A stretch of DNA of 64,000 bases from Quillaja saponaria (GCA_029379385.1 CM055611.1:7254001-7318000), one strand, 5' to 3'. Counted from the first letter of the stretch, positions 1-13,450 are shown. Notes: generated from the letters alone by a model not told the origin. Made by a program: numbers and translations.

Positions 1-2975
1 CCTGCATTGAAACAGTCGAAAATCAAACCCAAAATTTTCTTAACATGCCAACAAGAATGAAAATGAGAAGATACAAAAGAAGGAAAGAGAAGATAATATT
101 AAGTTGATTACGATAAATATAAGTTATTGGCGATTGTAATGTAAAATTTCATTATAACAACTTAAATATTATCTATATGGCAGAAGATTTGAGAATTTTA
201 TGATAGAATTATAATCACATTAATAATTTATGTTCCAACTTAATTTTGATCAACTAGCTAATTAATTTCTTTAATCCATAAATTGATATTTATTCACGCT
301 TCCAAATTATTATTATTATTATTTCTTGTAATAATAATAATAATAATTTATATTATTATTATTAACTAGCAAAAGTCATTGCCGACAATCACGCAACACA
401 TATAATTATGCAACACATATAATTTAACATATATTACTAAAAAATGAATATTTTAACTATTTTAGGCAGTGCCTATTTATTAACCTACATTATTCCAATA
501 ATTTGGAGTTTATAAATCCATATTTTCTTTCGTTGTCATAGAATCAAATATTTTTTTTTTTGTCTTTCTAAGTATTAGTTACGTGCATATCGAGAAATAA
601 TTCTTCTCATTTCTTATAAATTTTTTTTACCTGTTAAACATACACATTTAAGGAATTTCAGGTTTGAAAAAAAAAATATATATGTTAGTGCGAGATTGAT
701 CATGCTATGTTGACAAATGGAGAGAACAACTTTGTGAAAAAGTATAATCCATATAGTTCACAAATAAATCATTTCTTGTGTTTTTACAAAGAAGGAGGCC
801 CATTGAGAGAATCGCTTAAGTTTAGATTGGTGGTAAGTTTCCAAATGTCAATACACTTTTTAGACAATATGCAGGTCGTGAGTAAAGTAAAATAAATTTA
901 TATCCTCAATTCCAGTAAAATAAACATTTTACTACTAAAATTTTCATCATACATACGCAAAACATCGAACTACATATTGCAAACAAGTATATGATAGTAT
1001 ACATAATAATCCTTGTAAATATTTCAATTTTTATTATTTTATGAGGAACTATAATATCTACATTTATTACACATTAAGAAATTAAAAACTAATTACACGT
1101 GCCAACAGGTGGTTGGTGTAATAGTTTCTGAGCTTGTTTTCCAAGCACCCCACATGGGTTTGAGACTGATTGCACGTTACAATATTAAGCACATAATAGA
1201 CAAGTTACCCATGAAAAGCACGGACTATGCAGCTTAGGTGCCACTCTTGGTCAGCTTGGGATTCAAATCCAAAGAAAAAGATATATATATTGAAATTAAA
1301 TGCATTACATATTAGGCTACATTCATGGCTTAAATGTCTAGTTAGAAATCTGTTAAAATTCATAATCAATTATCATGTTTATTTTTTTTTAATTTCATTC
1401 CACTAATTATATCCTTATTCCCTCAATTACATCCTTGTAATTTCCTCTAATCACATTTTTTAAATGTAACTTAATTTTAGGTATACGTCAACTTTATATT
1501 TGTATATATTAATTGCACTGTTATATAAATTAAAATACATAAACCTTCACACAACATTCTCTTTTAATATCTTTCCTAACATTGTAACAGCCTAAACGAT
1601 CTTGTTTCTTTTACTAAAATGGCAACCAATAATTTGGGGTCATGGCTTCCATCTCTTACTTTTGCGGTCAATATTGGCATTTCAACAGTCTCTTAGCAAG
1701 ATTCTACACTAATGTTGTATGCTTTACTGTTCAATTCTAAACAAATTCAGCAAATATTTTCCGTTTTTCCATCTGGTAATACTATTTACATCATTTTGCA
1801 GGTACTTCTCACTCACTTTTTTCTCATTTTCTAATTCTACTGATCCTAATTTACTTATTATCTCTACCGATACAAACAATTTTTCTCCTCCAATACTATT
1901 ATCCAATGGCAACAAAGTTTCTCTTTCTAGTATCATTGATGCTAGGCCAACCTCTAATCTCTTTTTGAAAGGTACTTTATATGTCCCTGACTTCAAATTC
2001 AATATGATTTCTATTAGCAAAATTACAAAATCATTGAATTGTGTTTAATCTTCCTTCCTGATTCTTGTATTTCAAGACCTACAAATAAAGCATGTGATTG
2101 GATTAATTTTTGGCATTGATGATTAGGTCATCCTGTATTTTCATTGAATTTCAATTGCTGATAAATGCACTTGCACCATATGCCCCCTTTTCCCACTAGA
2201 GTCATTTTTACTGTTGCTTGTTTTGATTTAGTTTGTTTTGATGTTTTGGGACCATATCAAATTTCATCATTATCTAGTGCTCGTTATTTTGGATAGTTGT
2301 TAATCTATTCTACATGGTTTTACCTTATGCATGCTAAGTCTGAAGTCAATCCTACATTCATCATTTTTTTTCCTATGTAAAAACTCATTTTGATACAAAA
2401 ATTTGTCAAATTCGATATGATAATGGTATTGAGTTTTTAAATGGAACTACTAGGGAATTTTTAAACTTTCTTGGTTTTCTTCTCCAAACAAGTTATGTGG
2501 CTACCCCTTAACAAAATGGCATTGTAGAGCAGTAAACATCATCATCGTCTAAACATTACTCTAGCTTTATGATTTTAGGCTAAACTACCCTCCAATTTTG
2601 GGTAACTATGTTTTGACAATAGTATATCTTATCAACCGACTTCATACTAAAGTTCTCAAAGGTAAAACCCCATTTGAAATATTTTTTCACAATGTACTAC
2701 CATACTCTCATTTGCGTGCCTTCGAGTGTTTATGTTATAGACTAAACCATTCTATTAAACACAAATTTGACCATAATGCATCCCCATAAATTTTCATTGG
2801 TTATTATTTTGGTCAAAAAGCATACAAATTTTTTTATCTTCATACTTGCAAAGTTTACACCTCTATGATGTTATTTTTCATGAAAATATTTTTTCTTATT
2901 AAGCAATGCAGATGAAGACTACCTAACCAACTTTCCCTCAATCTATTTCCGATCTAGATGACATAATACAACCAC
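1..2975. repeat. Segmental duplication, block I copy 1
   Basis: From its first base the window matches 33303 onward almost base for base, with small indels, up to about 2975 (partner end about 36262). It includes an AT-rich left part with TAA/TTA trinucleotide runs (about 306-365), a region without recognisable genes (1-1600), and the copia fragment. The true left border lies outside the window. Confidence 0.9.
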
Positions 2976-3245
2976 CTACTTTTATCTCTGAAAACCGTTC
3001 TTCCCATTTCCAATCTAGATAACTCACCTTAAGTGCTTCCCTATACACCAAACAATTCCATTATGCCTATCATTTCCACTAATTCTCCTACACCAAATTC
3101 CCTAAGTCAACAAGCATCTTAAACTACCTATGTTAGTAGTTTCAACTTCTACCAATCAAGTGCCTTGTATTCCATCAAATCAGATTACAAGTTGGCATCA
3201 CAAGGTTACCACTAATCTTAAGGACTACTATTATAATACCCGTAC
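1615..3245 (+). pseudogene. Degenerate Ty1-copia polyprotein fragment, copy 1
   Basis: Scattered frames match copia gag-pol in order. There is a short gag-like start (MATNNLGSWLPSLTFAVN, broken by a stop), a stretch after the protease (LLSNGNKVSLSSIIDARPTS, LYVPDFKFNMISISK), GAG-pre-integrase-like sequence, an integrase core (about 2400-2540) and an integrase C-terminal part at 2598-2789 (YLINRLHTKVLKGKTPFE, LRAFECLCY). Sequence to about 3245 resembles the linker ending in KDYYYNTR. Stops and frameshifts interrupt it throughout. Relative to the copy at 34.9 kb it lacks the short block carrying the protease active-site motif and a piece near 2190. No LTRs were identified around it. Confidence 0.75.
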
Positions 3246-3426
3246 CAAAAAAAGTAATAATAAAAAGAAAAAAAAAGATAAATAATTATTTAAGTAATAA
3301 AGGGATGTCAAATTTTTAAAAAAATTAAAAAATTTACTTAGTTGGATCGAGTGGGGTTAAAAGTGTTATTTTAAATTAAAAGAGTTAAAAACTGTAATTA
3401 CTTTAAAATGTATCTAAACTGTAACA

Positions 3427-3459
<33 letters not shown>

Positions 3460-5558
3460 TGTTATAATGTAAAACAAAACAAAATGAGACAGAGAAAGCT
3501 TATGGCTAAAAGGTTAAGAGTTGGGGAAAAAAAATTTCGGTATTGCAATCTCTCGAGTTATGTTGCTGATTTTCTAAATTATATCATTATCCTTTGAATT
3601 CTAGTTTGTGTTTTGATTGTAAAATTGGGGATTTGATCTCAAACTCTAACTTTTCAACAAAATTAAATTTGTATGAATCTAAACTTATTTTGGATTAATA
3701 CCTTAGGAGTTTTGTAGAGTTTTACACACCTAAAAAATACTAAAAGATGAGTTCAAAAACTTCAATAATTAAGGAGAATCGAGATTTTATTTTAAGGAAG
3801 CCTTTGTTGTGAGAATTAAGATTTTAATTTTCAAAATATTCATTATAAAGTAACCCCCATTATGAATAAAATATATATAGATCATTTTATTAGGAATTAA
3901 TATGAAGCTTGAAATTGGCAATGGAGTGGATTTGTGTAGGCATGGAACCTTGGTTCTAGGAGAAGAAGAAGAGGGAAAAAAAAAAAAAAAAGAAGTGTGT
4001 GTTTTAATATAAATATAAAAGAAAATTTTTTAGCTTGGGTTCTAATTAATTTTTAATTTTATTATATTATACTTACTTATTGGAACCATAATTTATGTAG
4101 TAAAATTGTCAATATTTTATTTATTATTTAGTAATTGACAGTCGATTGAAACTTGAAAAAATACGTTTTATTATGAAATAAATTCTGAAAAATTAAGGGT
4201 AATTTTAGAATAAATATAGTAACAACGTAGTTTAATTTCTTAAATTGCTGTCATTTTTTTGGTAAACTAAAAATTTTAGAAGTTAAGGGTATATTCATAA
4301 TTTCTTATTTATATTAATAAATTCAAAAATTCAGAATTTAATATTTTCTTATTTTTCGATTTAAAACTCCATTATGATAAGCTAGACATAGTTTGAGTAA
4401 TTAATTAATTTATTGGCAATTCTCTTCAATTTTCGCACCACTCTAGCTAAGCAATATTATACTTTTTTGTAGGTTACTAGATTTCACGGGTGTGCCCCAC
4501 TTGTAACTTCTGGTTCTTAGTTTTGACATTTGGGTTATTAAGGTGAGTGATCTTGTTCTCTTCTAGTGTTTTCTCAAAAATACTAATTTTGATGAAATTG
4601 TTGTTTTATGAAATTATATATATAAGACATTATTGAGTATAAGTTTTGGCATTTTGTAAATGATTGGATCCAGCATGAGATTTGTGAGATTTATGCTTTT
4701 GATAAATGTTGAGATTGTTGAAACTTGTACTATTGAAATAAAGTTGTTTTTTCGTTAAATTGACAACTCTTTGTGACTTTTGTTCTGAGCTCTCAGTCTA
4801 ACTATGTATTGTTGATTGTATTATGTTGTTATTGTCCCTTGCTAGTATGGTTTAAACACTAGCATATTGTTGTTTTGGAACTACTATTGATTGACTAGTG
4901 CTACTAAGGTTTCAGGTGTTGCCGTAGCCATGTCTGCAAGCTAAAGTGATAATAACTACTTTGGTTTTGTGAAAATCAATAAATGACGGGTTTCTTATTT
5001 TTATTAAACATTGTGTAAACAATGTTTGGATCCAGCTAGTTAGTGAATTGATTACTTGCTTTGTAGTGCCGCTTATTTCTCATTCTTCCTTTCAAGTGAC
5101 GAATATGATTCTCTTATTACACGGAATGTTGGATCGGTTGGCAGTAGGATTTGGTTTCTCTTATTTAAGTTAGATTGGATTTTTATTTATATTTAAAGCT
5201 TGTGCAAATTTTGTTTATGGATCTCGGGATATTTATGTAATTGAAGATTTTGATTGCTCTGTACTCCACCACCTTGTGACTTTTAATTTAAGCTATTAAG
5301 ATTAACTATGTCACTGAGTATGTTGCGGGTACACAGAGGGGGAAGAGGGGCAAGAGTAAGATTGTCTCTCCCCGTGATAAAGAAGAGGATCGCCCACTCA
5401 TCCACATAGCTCAAGATAGATATATAATCTTCATATTTTTCTATTAAATTGTATTTAACTTGTGTGGTTATCTTGTTTTTGCATTGGGAATGACCCCGAG
5501 GAAGTAAATGCCTGTTGCTATAATAATTTTATAGTAAGTTCAATTATATTATTTTTTT
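3246..5558. other. AT-rich unclassified intergenic sequence
   Basis: No ORF of note and no recognisable gene on either strand. There is a TA microsatellite at about 3425-3451. GGGTGTGCCCCACTTG at about 4490 and a start-like AATACCCGTACC near 3236 recall plant gypsy-type LTRs, but no matching end or target-site duplication was found. Confidence 0.5.
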
Positions 5559-6557
5559 TAGGCTAAATTATACTCTTAATCCCTATAATTTTACAAAAAA
5601 GTCACTTTAGTCCCTATACTTCAAAATCAGACAATGTCATCCTTGTAATTTCCAAAATCACGAAATTTCATGCCTTGTCATTACCTCCCTTCAAATTTAA
5701 CTTAACAGGAGGTGATGTGGCTAATAACTGCTTATATGACTTGTCCATGTGCCTTAATGGATTAATACGCCATCAAATTAAATAAATAAAAAAATATTTA
5801 TTTATTGAAAAAAAATTTACAAAAATAAAAAACTATAAAAAAATTAAAAGAAAAATGAACAAATCTATTGCTTTTCTTCGTTCCCATCTCACCTACTATA
5901 GACTCTTCCATCATTCACACTTACAGTATTTGTTCCCACCTCACTCACTACCATCCCAACCATCTTAAACAATTGCAGTACAATTTAAGCCTAAATATTT
6001 CAACTCAAAGTGCCTAAAAACCCTAATTGAACAAATAAAATTCTCCAATTTTTATTCTCCTCCTTTTCGAGATTGAAAGTTGACACAAAAAAAGTTCTCA
6101 AAATTCTAGAAAGATTTATGAATGTGATATTACCAAAATCTGAATCATCACCTTAGATATTTTAGATGGTGACCCAAATGAAGAGCTACTTATTCTCAAC
6201 CCTAGTGAGACGTTTCATTTGATGTCTTTCAACAAAAACAAACACTGTATCTGATGAATTTGAATCGGTGCTCCCTCTTCTTATTCTTAAGCTAGACAAA
6301 GCCAATGAAGCAATTGTACCCAATCTCTATGATGTTGTCTAAAAGGAGTAGCCTTTAGGAAGAGAAATCTTATGGAAAAGCTCATTGGATTTTTACTAAT
6401 AGAGTCTTTCACCATTATAGATCCCAGCATCTTCTCTGCGGTTTATTATTTACTGAGTTTTCTTTCTGCAACTATTTCTATTTTTTTTTTTTCAACAAAT
6501 AACTTCTTTTTTTTTCTTTTTTTTAATATATTTTTAACTAATAAAAAAATATATGTA

Positions 6558-6614
<57 letters not shown>

Positions 6615-6850
6615 AAATTTATATTTAATTTGATGTCATAAAACAAGTATCAATTTATTATTTGTTCATACACGTGGACAAGCCACATGGCTGTAGTTAA
6701 CCATATTATATTATGTTAAGTTAAATTTTACAATAGGGACAAAATTGCTTGATTTTAAAAATTACAGGATGACATTGTTCGGTTCTGAATTATAGGAATT
6801 AAAGTGTTTTTTTCACTAAACTATATTGAGTAAAAGTATAATTTATCCTA
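5559..6850. mobile_element. Non-autonomous Mutator-like element with long terminal inverted repeats
   Basis: The left end TAGGCTAAATTATACTCTTA and the inverted right end TAGGATAAATTATACTTTTA pair. Similarity then continues for about 150-200 bases (for example GACAATGTCATCCT and GAACAATGTCATCCT, then TTTAACTTAACA). The 1.3 kb element has no transposase. The interior is AT-rich with a long TA run (6558-6612) and a stretch of mixed composition (5870-6470) that could be captured sequence. A target-site duplication cannot be read because both flanks are T-rich. Confidence 0.65.
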
Positions 6851-7830
6851 TTTTTAAATTTTTAAATTTGTTAAATTATTGACAATTTGTTTTTTATTTG
6901 TAATTTATATTGCAGTGATGGTTTAGGCTCCTTCCAGAAGAGAAACATTTATCTCAGGTTATGTTCAATGTAGCAGCTGGTAAGAGATGCACTGATATGT
7001 TCTATAAGCTGCTTTTCGATTGAATTGAAAGCACACATTTGGGCCAGTTTAAAATGAGGATAAGTGCTCAGATTGGATCCCTTAACACAGTTGTTCACTA
7101 AAAGCGACTGGTCAATAATGTTTTTAGTCAATAAATATTAGTTATAATTTTTTGTTACAGCTTTTATAACTAATATTGTTTTATATTTTTTGTATATGAG
7201 AAGGAGTTGGTCGACAACCTACAATTATTAAGGTTTTCGACTGCACTCACTAAGAAAAAATTTGGTAGTTTTGTTAACATAAAGTTGAAGGCCATTAGTG
7301 TTAGTATTATTTGTTTTACACAGTTGTTTTACATTTTACATAAAACTTTTTCATTGGAATAGTTAATTACATGTTTGATTAATTGCAAACCTAACTATTT
7401 TTTCATTTCCAGGACTATTTTTAAGGTTCAAATGTGGAGATGGAGCAATATAGCATTGGCCAGCAGGATAGTTCTGATACACCAGTTGAGCCTTCCACGA
7501 GAGACCCAGCTCTCTTTGTGAAGCTAGCGAGCAACGAGAAGAAAGGACTCATTTGTGGATTCGGGTGTTGTATAAACTCCTAACAAGTACTGCGCGAAGT
7601 TGGGTCCGTAGTTTCTGCCACCGTTGCTCACAACTCTGCAACGACTTTTATCGCATCTCCTATGGGATTCACTCTATAAGCAGATGGTGCTTGTACATAA
7701 GTTAGTTAGGAAAGAACTAGAGAAAGTTAAAGTACATTCTCTGCCTCCTACACGGCCTAACTCAAACATCTCAGGTACATATTCTTTTAATTTTATTTTT
7801 ATAATGCAAAATATTTAGTTTATTATAGTA
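6851..7830 (+). pseudogene. Possible CACTA/En-Spm element gene remnant
   Basis: At 7435-7560 a frame reads YSIGQQDSSDTPVEPSTRDP and then KKGLICGFG. This recalls the Transposase_24-type proteins of plant CACTA elements, where a similar region ends in a K/R-G-x-x-x-G-x-G pattern. Stops follow soon after. A short acidic exon-like stretch at 12895-12970 and a CACTA-like right end at 13449 may belong to the same element. The call rests on weak pattern similarity. Confidence 0.3.
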
Positions 7831-8575
7831 TAAATGCAAAAACATTGAAAGTTTGGGCTCAGGAAGTTAATAAGGTAAAATACATGTCCATTTTGGATTC
7901 CGAAATTAGTACCAGCATGACTATGAAGAAATGAGAATCTATTTGAATCAACAATTAGAATATTAGGCTAAATTTGAGTTTCAAGGCAAAACTTTGAAAG
8001 TTTCGATTTGGGGGGTAAAACAGTCAAATATGAAGCTGTTTCGGATTTTGAAAGTGCCAACATGACCATGCGGATGAATAAAACATAAAGGAAGAAAAGA
8101 AAATACATTTGAATCTATGGTTAGAATATTAGGCCAGACATTAAGTTTCTATGGTCAAATACATTTGAATCTATGGTTAGAATATTAGGCCAGACATTAA
8201 GTTTCAAGGCAAAAACCTTGAAAGATTGGGTGGGGGGGAAGGGGGAATGGTCAAATACAAGTCCATTGTAAATTGCGAGAATATCGTCATGACCATGGGG
8301 ATGAATAAAACCTATAGGAAGAAACAAAAGTTTGCTAGGATGATGTTATAACCTGATATCAGAAAGTCAAGTTTTAAACGTAATGTGTAAATACATTTGA
8401 ATCTATGGTTAGAATATTAGGCCAGACATTAAGTTTCAAGGCAAAAACCTTGAAAGATTGGGTGGGGGGGAAGGGGGAATGGTCAAATACAAGTCCATTG
8501 TAAATTGTGAGAATATCGTCATGACCATGGGGATGAATAAAACCTATAGGAAGAAACAAAAGTTTGCTAGGATGA
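7831..8575. repeat. Tandem repeat array (unit about 168 bp), left part
   Basis: The unit contains TTAGAATATTAGGC, GTTTCAAGGCAAAA, a G-run, GGTCAAATACAAGTCC and CATGACCATGGGGATGAATA. Anchors occur at 7947, 8115, 8171 and 8404. The 168-base step is basic. The 56-base step is a short internal duplication, and the 233-base step is a recent tandem duplication. The array continues at 12252 beyond the inserted LTR. Confidence 0.75.
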
Positions 8576-8615
8576 TGTTATAACCTGATATCAGAAAGTC
8601 AAGTTTTAAACGTAA
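8150..8615. repeat. 233-bp recent tandem duplication across an LTR border
   Basis: 8150-8382 and 8383-8615 are almost identical (for example AATTGCGAG against AATTGTGAG). Each copy contains part of the 168-bp array followed by the first about 40 bases of the LTR (TGTTATAACCTGATATC). The duplication therefore arose after the LTR inserted. Confidence 0.85.
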
Positions 8616-11600
8616 TGTGTAAATTTTCATTATAAAATAAACCAATTAGATAAATAAAAATACAATTAAATATGTTACAACTGATACGTTGGTAATTTGT
8701 TTTAGAAACTTTGTGTGTTAATTTGGTATATAGGTAAAACAATGGTAGGATTAAAATAAATAATATATATATATATATGTGTAAATAGGAAAATATACCT
8801 TCGGCACACCATTGTTGACTTGAAACTTGAAATAAAAATTGAGTAAAGTCTTTTGATGTGTGCAACAAAATAATTAAATAAACAAATAAACTAGAAAACA
8901 ATTATAATATATATATATATATATCTAAAATAAGTTTTACACCACAAATATTATTAAAAGTAGACTTGATTTTAATATTAGGCCTTGTTTTAATTTTAAT
9001 TTTTTTCTTTCCAGCATCGCCTCTTCTTTTTCTTGTATGTGCTCTGCCTCCCAAGTTCAAGAAGCTTCCCCTATTTTCTTTCTTCTTGCTTTGGGAAGTT
9101 TCATTCCTTCTTGTGGCCGAGAATCTCCATTCTTGTGTTGGAGTTCAGCTCCCATTTTTCTTCCTTTTGTTTGGCATTGAATTCATCCTAGCCAGCTGTG
9201 AGCTTTCCTCCCTCTTTTGTTTCAGATCTTGTCATGGGGAACGTAGGTGGTAGCATAGTCCTAGGAACGACAGCAAGGCTGTTTTATTCTTGTGTGCAGT
9301 GGTTTGTTTGAAGCTAGGAGGTCCAGCTGGTAGAAGTGCCCAACCAACCATCTTCTTTTGCCATATCATATCAATTACAGGACCTGCTGTTTCTCTTGCC
9401 TTAGCTTGTCCCACAAAGCCAGCAATAAAATGTTTCTATATGGGAGTTTTGGAGAAGGCATAGAAGGAAGCTTTATGTTACAGCCCTGCTATTTATTTCA
9501 CTTAGTTTGGTCAGTCGTCGTGCAAGGAGGAAGGAAAAGTTTAGGCTTCTGCAGTAACTGCAGGAGGCGTTGCAAGCTACTGCAAACAGCCCACCCTGTT
9601 TTGGTTGTTAGCCATTATATTTGGCTTCTTGTGACTGTTTTAAGTAAGTTTCAACAATGCTTTTGGTAGTTATGTAAGGGAGATTAAGTGGGCTGCCATG
9701 GATGGCAGCCAAAGAGGTCTCTTGGCAGCCATAATTTAGGTGGTTGTCTTTCAATTTATTTGGTTTTGTAAAAGTTCTTTATGATTATAGTTTTAGTATA
9801 ATACTAGAGTAGTCGATAATTAGAATTAGGGAAAGGTAAACTTTGGAATTAAATATATATAGAAATATGAGAATAGTATAATGTAAGTTTTGATGAAAGT
9901 TAATAATGCTTAATTTAATTCAAAATTGGAATTGATATAAAAAGAGAATTTATGGACTCATATTGAATTTAGGTGTCTAAGTATATGTACACACTAATAA
10001 AATTAATCAGTGACTTGGAAATGTTTACAAAGGAATGATAAAAAGGAAGGTATGAAAGTTATTATATATTTTAGATGGTGGATAAAATATTTAAGAGAAA
10101 TTTAATTACAATATATAAGAATTGACCTATGTAGATATAATAAAAAGAAAATAATAACAATAATAATAAATAAATAAGGAATTGTAATCATGGAAATTAC
10201 TTTGAAGTGGTCATTGAAGTGAGGCAACCGAAGATTTTGCAAGCTGGAGAAATCTTATATTTCAGGTGCTTTTGAAGCTGAATTAAAATAAGTGTTCAAA
10301 AGAGAAAGTGTAGATTAGGATCTTGGGATGTTGTCTACAAAATTTTGTAGCTTGGTTTCAAGTATGTTGTGAGTTAGATTTGTTAGACTCCGGCTAGGTC
10401 AGAATGGATTCGTAATGCCTTACTTTTGGTTCATGTAAGAAATTGAGTGGGTTCATGACAGATTTTAGGAAGAGTTTTTAAATAATAAAGATAGATATAC
10501 TTGTCTATTAATAAATTCAACAAACAAAATTAGATTTCGCTTTTCCTAGAGAAAGTTATGTTCAATTAACTAAGGTAAGGTCAAAGCTATCAAAATCCTG
10601 CGTTTTGTAGAATTTGATGCAACTTTAAAGAATAAAATGTATTAATATACATATCCAAAAATTACAAATGATATACCATTATAAAGCTACATGTGTCTAG
10701 TATTTTATAAATTTTATGAAACTCGATTTGGAAATTCGTAGGGAAAGATAGAACTATTAAAGTGGACACTAGTCCAAACCCTAAGTTTGGACAGTTTCAA
10801 CATCTCTAACTTACTAAGTGCTTTCTATCTTTTCTAATGGTTCCTTCTTCCCTATGAATTGTCAAGAAATTTAAAATGATCTCTTCATTATTAACCCTAT
10901 CACATAAAGTCCAATTCATATTAATGGACATGTAATAGTTTAATAGAAAACGTTCATAAATAAACCTATACAAGTTGAGATATAAGCTTAGTAACTAAAA
11001 GATTATAACAATAACATTTATGAACTAAATATTATATGGGAATATGAATTTCAGTTCCGGATTCTAATATGGTACCTGGTGAGACGCACAGACGCAAGTG
11101 TGAGTGACGAATGAGATCAGTTACGGGTGAGTGGTTAATTACTGCCTTTAGGGGCTAGATTAGTATGTGTAATTACATATTTATTTGGATATACGTGATA
11201 TATAAAAAATAAACCAGTAGAGTATTTCAGTAATTTATTTGAATTATATTTGTTTGATATTGGTTGTTTTGTTTGACATTAATTGTGGTTAATAAGGGCC
11301 AACAAAGTAAGGTTTTTATTAAAAAAATTAATTTTTATCTCCAAAATTAAAAATCCAGGTGCACCTAGGATATTTTGATTTAAAATTATGAGAAATTCTG
11401 ATACTTGATAAATGGTTATTTTAAATTGAGTGCTCAGCCTCAGTTAGAGGGATTGTGTATATAGATCAATTTGTTGTGCAGGCGCGTAAATACCATGGTA
11501 AGGGGTGATAATATTGTGCAAGGCTGAGTCACACGTTGGCCCTTTGATTGCTTTGTTTGATATTATTGGTTTGATAAATTTGTGATCATGTATATCCTGT

Positions 11601-12251
11601 AAATTGTGAATTTATAACGATTACAATATATACGTGTAATGTGAAATAAGATATGAATAATTTTACATGGTGTTATTATATGTGTTATACCTTATGTTGT
11701 GTGATGCTAATACCCTCTTAGGATACAATTTTCTACTCACAGAGTCCATAGGACTTACCTTCCTTTTGTGGTTATATATTTTTTAGTAGTAGGACCTCAA
11801 AAGAAGTTAACCACTAATACAAGGTTTTAGCTAATGATTTGACGACAAGATATTCCTCGGAATCTCATATTTGGAGTCAAGGATGAAAGTTTGCAGTCAC
11901 ATTGGAACTATGAGCGTCATATTTGGTATGATGTAATATTCTAGTATTTGTATTGTTGATGATGTGAACGGAGCGGAGCTCCTTATTATCTTTGCATTGT
12001 GTTGTGTAAAAAAAGAGTTATAGGATTGTATTTTAAGGCATGTTCCATATTGCCAGGAACCTCTGCCAAAATTTTCAGTAAGTTGTGATTTGTCAATCAA
12101 TAAACTTTTAATGTTAACTTTTGGGTTTATAAGTTCTTAGTTTTATTCATTGGTTGGTCAAGAGTCATGGTCGTTCCTTTATTTGAGTTAGGGTTACTGA
12201 GGTTTGGTTACCATTCCTCAGGCCAGTCATGCCTCCATGAGGGGTGTGACA
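8576..12251 (+). mobile_element. Solo LTR of the dominant LTR family (copy A)
   Basis: It starts TGTTATAACC and ends GGGGTGTGACA. A perfect 5-base target-site duplication GATGA sits at 8571-8575 and 12252-12256. The 3.68 kb body has no coding capacity. It is homologous along most of its length to the LTRs of the complete element at 36.9-47.75 kb in reverse orientation: for example the conserved GTGCACCTAGGATA zone near 11351 and the CCAGTCATGCCTCCATGAG end. With LTR ends, a target-site duplication and no interior, it fits LTR-LTR recombination. Confidence 0.85.
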
Positions 12252-12790
12252 GATGAACAATTAGAATATTAGGTCATACTTGGAATTTCAAGGCAAAAAC
12301 TTTAAAAGAATAGGTTTGGGGGGACAAAACAGTCAAATACAAGTTTATTTTTTATTCCGAGAGTCTTAAAATGACGATGGGGAATAATAAAACCTGTAGG
12401 AAGAAACGAAAATCATTTAGATCAACAGTTAAGGTATTAGGCCATAATTTGAGTTTTAAGTCAAAAAATTTTGAAAAGTTGGTTTAGGGGAAAAAACGGT
12501 CAAATACAAGTCTATTTTTGGATTCTGGGAGTACTGACACTATTGTGAAAACGAATAAGGCCTATAGGAAGAAATGTAAAGCCCTTTGGACCAACAGTTA
12601 GGGATATTAGACCAAACTTTGAGTTTCAAGGCAAAAGATTGGGTTCGGGAGACAAAATGGTCAATACAAGTCCGTTTCGAATTCTATGAGAGCTGATATG
12701 ACTATGGAGATGAATAAGACCTATAAGAGTAAATGAAAATTCATTTGGATCAACAATTATGATATTAGGCCATACTTTAGTTTAGATGCA
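12252..12790. repeat. Tandem repeat array (unit about 168 bp), right part
   Basis: Four units are marked by the AACA(A/G)TTA...TATTAGGCC anchor at about 12253, 12424, 12591 and 12751, with steps of 171, 167 and 160 bases. They are the same unit as at 7.83-8.58 kb. The array was contiguous before the LTR at 8576-12251 inserted. Confidence 0.75.
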
Positions 12791-12894
12791 AAAATTTGAA
12801 ATTTTTTCTTAATTTGTCCTAGCTAGAGATTAAATTAACTTATGTGCATATCAAGTTAACTACAACTTATAAGTTATTTATTTAGTTAATTTCA

Positions 12895-13450
12895 GGTTGA
12901 CACCTTACACATCTGAGCCTTCGACCTCAATCAGGATGACGAGTAACCTCGAGATGATGATTATTAAATGTAAGTATTTTTTTTTTCATTTATTGTAAAT
13001 AGTATTATTATGATGATTTTTATATAATATTTGTTTATATATAACAATTTTGAAATTTAAATATAAATTATATTTTTTATACAGGTATAAAATTATAAAT
13101 CAAATAAAAATAAAATAATAGAATTTTTTTCACCATTTACAGTTGCATTATGTTTATTTACGTCTAGAAACAACCAAAAATTAATAATAATGCGTCTATT
13201 TTTCTATGTATATAGTAGACACAATTGTATAGTTATTTACTTTTCAGTATTTGGAAGTCAGACTTCGATACATGGAAAACTTTTTATTAGTGTCTACATT
13301 TTACTTTTGCAACACAGACGCAAACGGACAAACATATAACAATTTTGTTTATATGCTTTTGACACAAACGCAGATGATTAATTGTGCCTGCATATGCCCT
13401 TTTCGAATCTGTAATAGGCATACGCAAATAACATTATTTATTGTAGTGAT
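12895..13450 (+). mobile_element. Candidate right end of a CACTA-type transposon
   Basis: TTGTAGTG at about 13442-13449 is the reverse complement of CACTACAA, the terminal signature of CACTA elements. The preceding 250 bases repeat short ACGCA and GCGTCT motifs in both directions, like subterminal repeats. An exon-like acidic stretch after a TTTCAG acceptor lies at 12895-12970. A weak left-end candidate (CACTAAGAAAAAA) is near 7247. No transposase core was found. Confidence 0.35.

Noticed and set aside
707..895. 62-codon ORF present in both duplicates (also 34012-34200)
   Set aside because: It is shared only because the DNA is duplicated. The differences include non-conservative changes (for example M to R), and no family motif is visible.
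1090..1290. tRNA-like box A/box B pair (TGGTTGGTGTAATAG, GGGTTTGAGACT) suggesting a SINE
   Set aside because: Matches to the boxes are weak, no A-tail or target duplication is seen, and it is repeated only because of the segmental duplication.
6372..6646. 89- and 66-codon frames on opposite strands
   Set aside because: Both are made largely of the TA microsatellite (IYIYIY repeats) and homopolymers.
7831..12790. CRISPR-like array
   Set aside because: The units are contiguous tandem repeats of about 168 bp without spacers, in a plant nuclear context.
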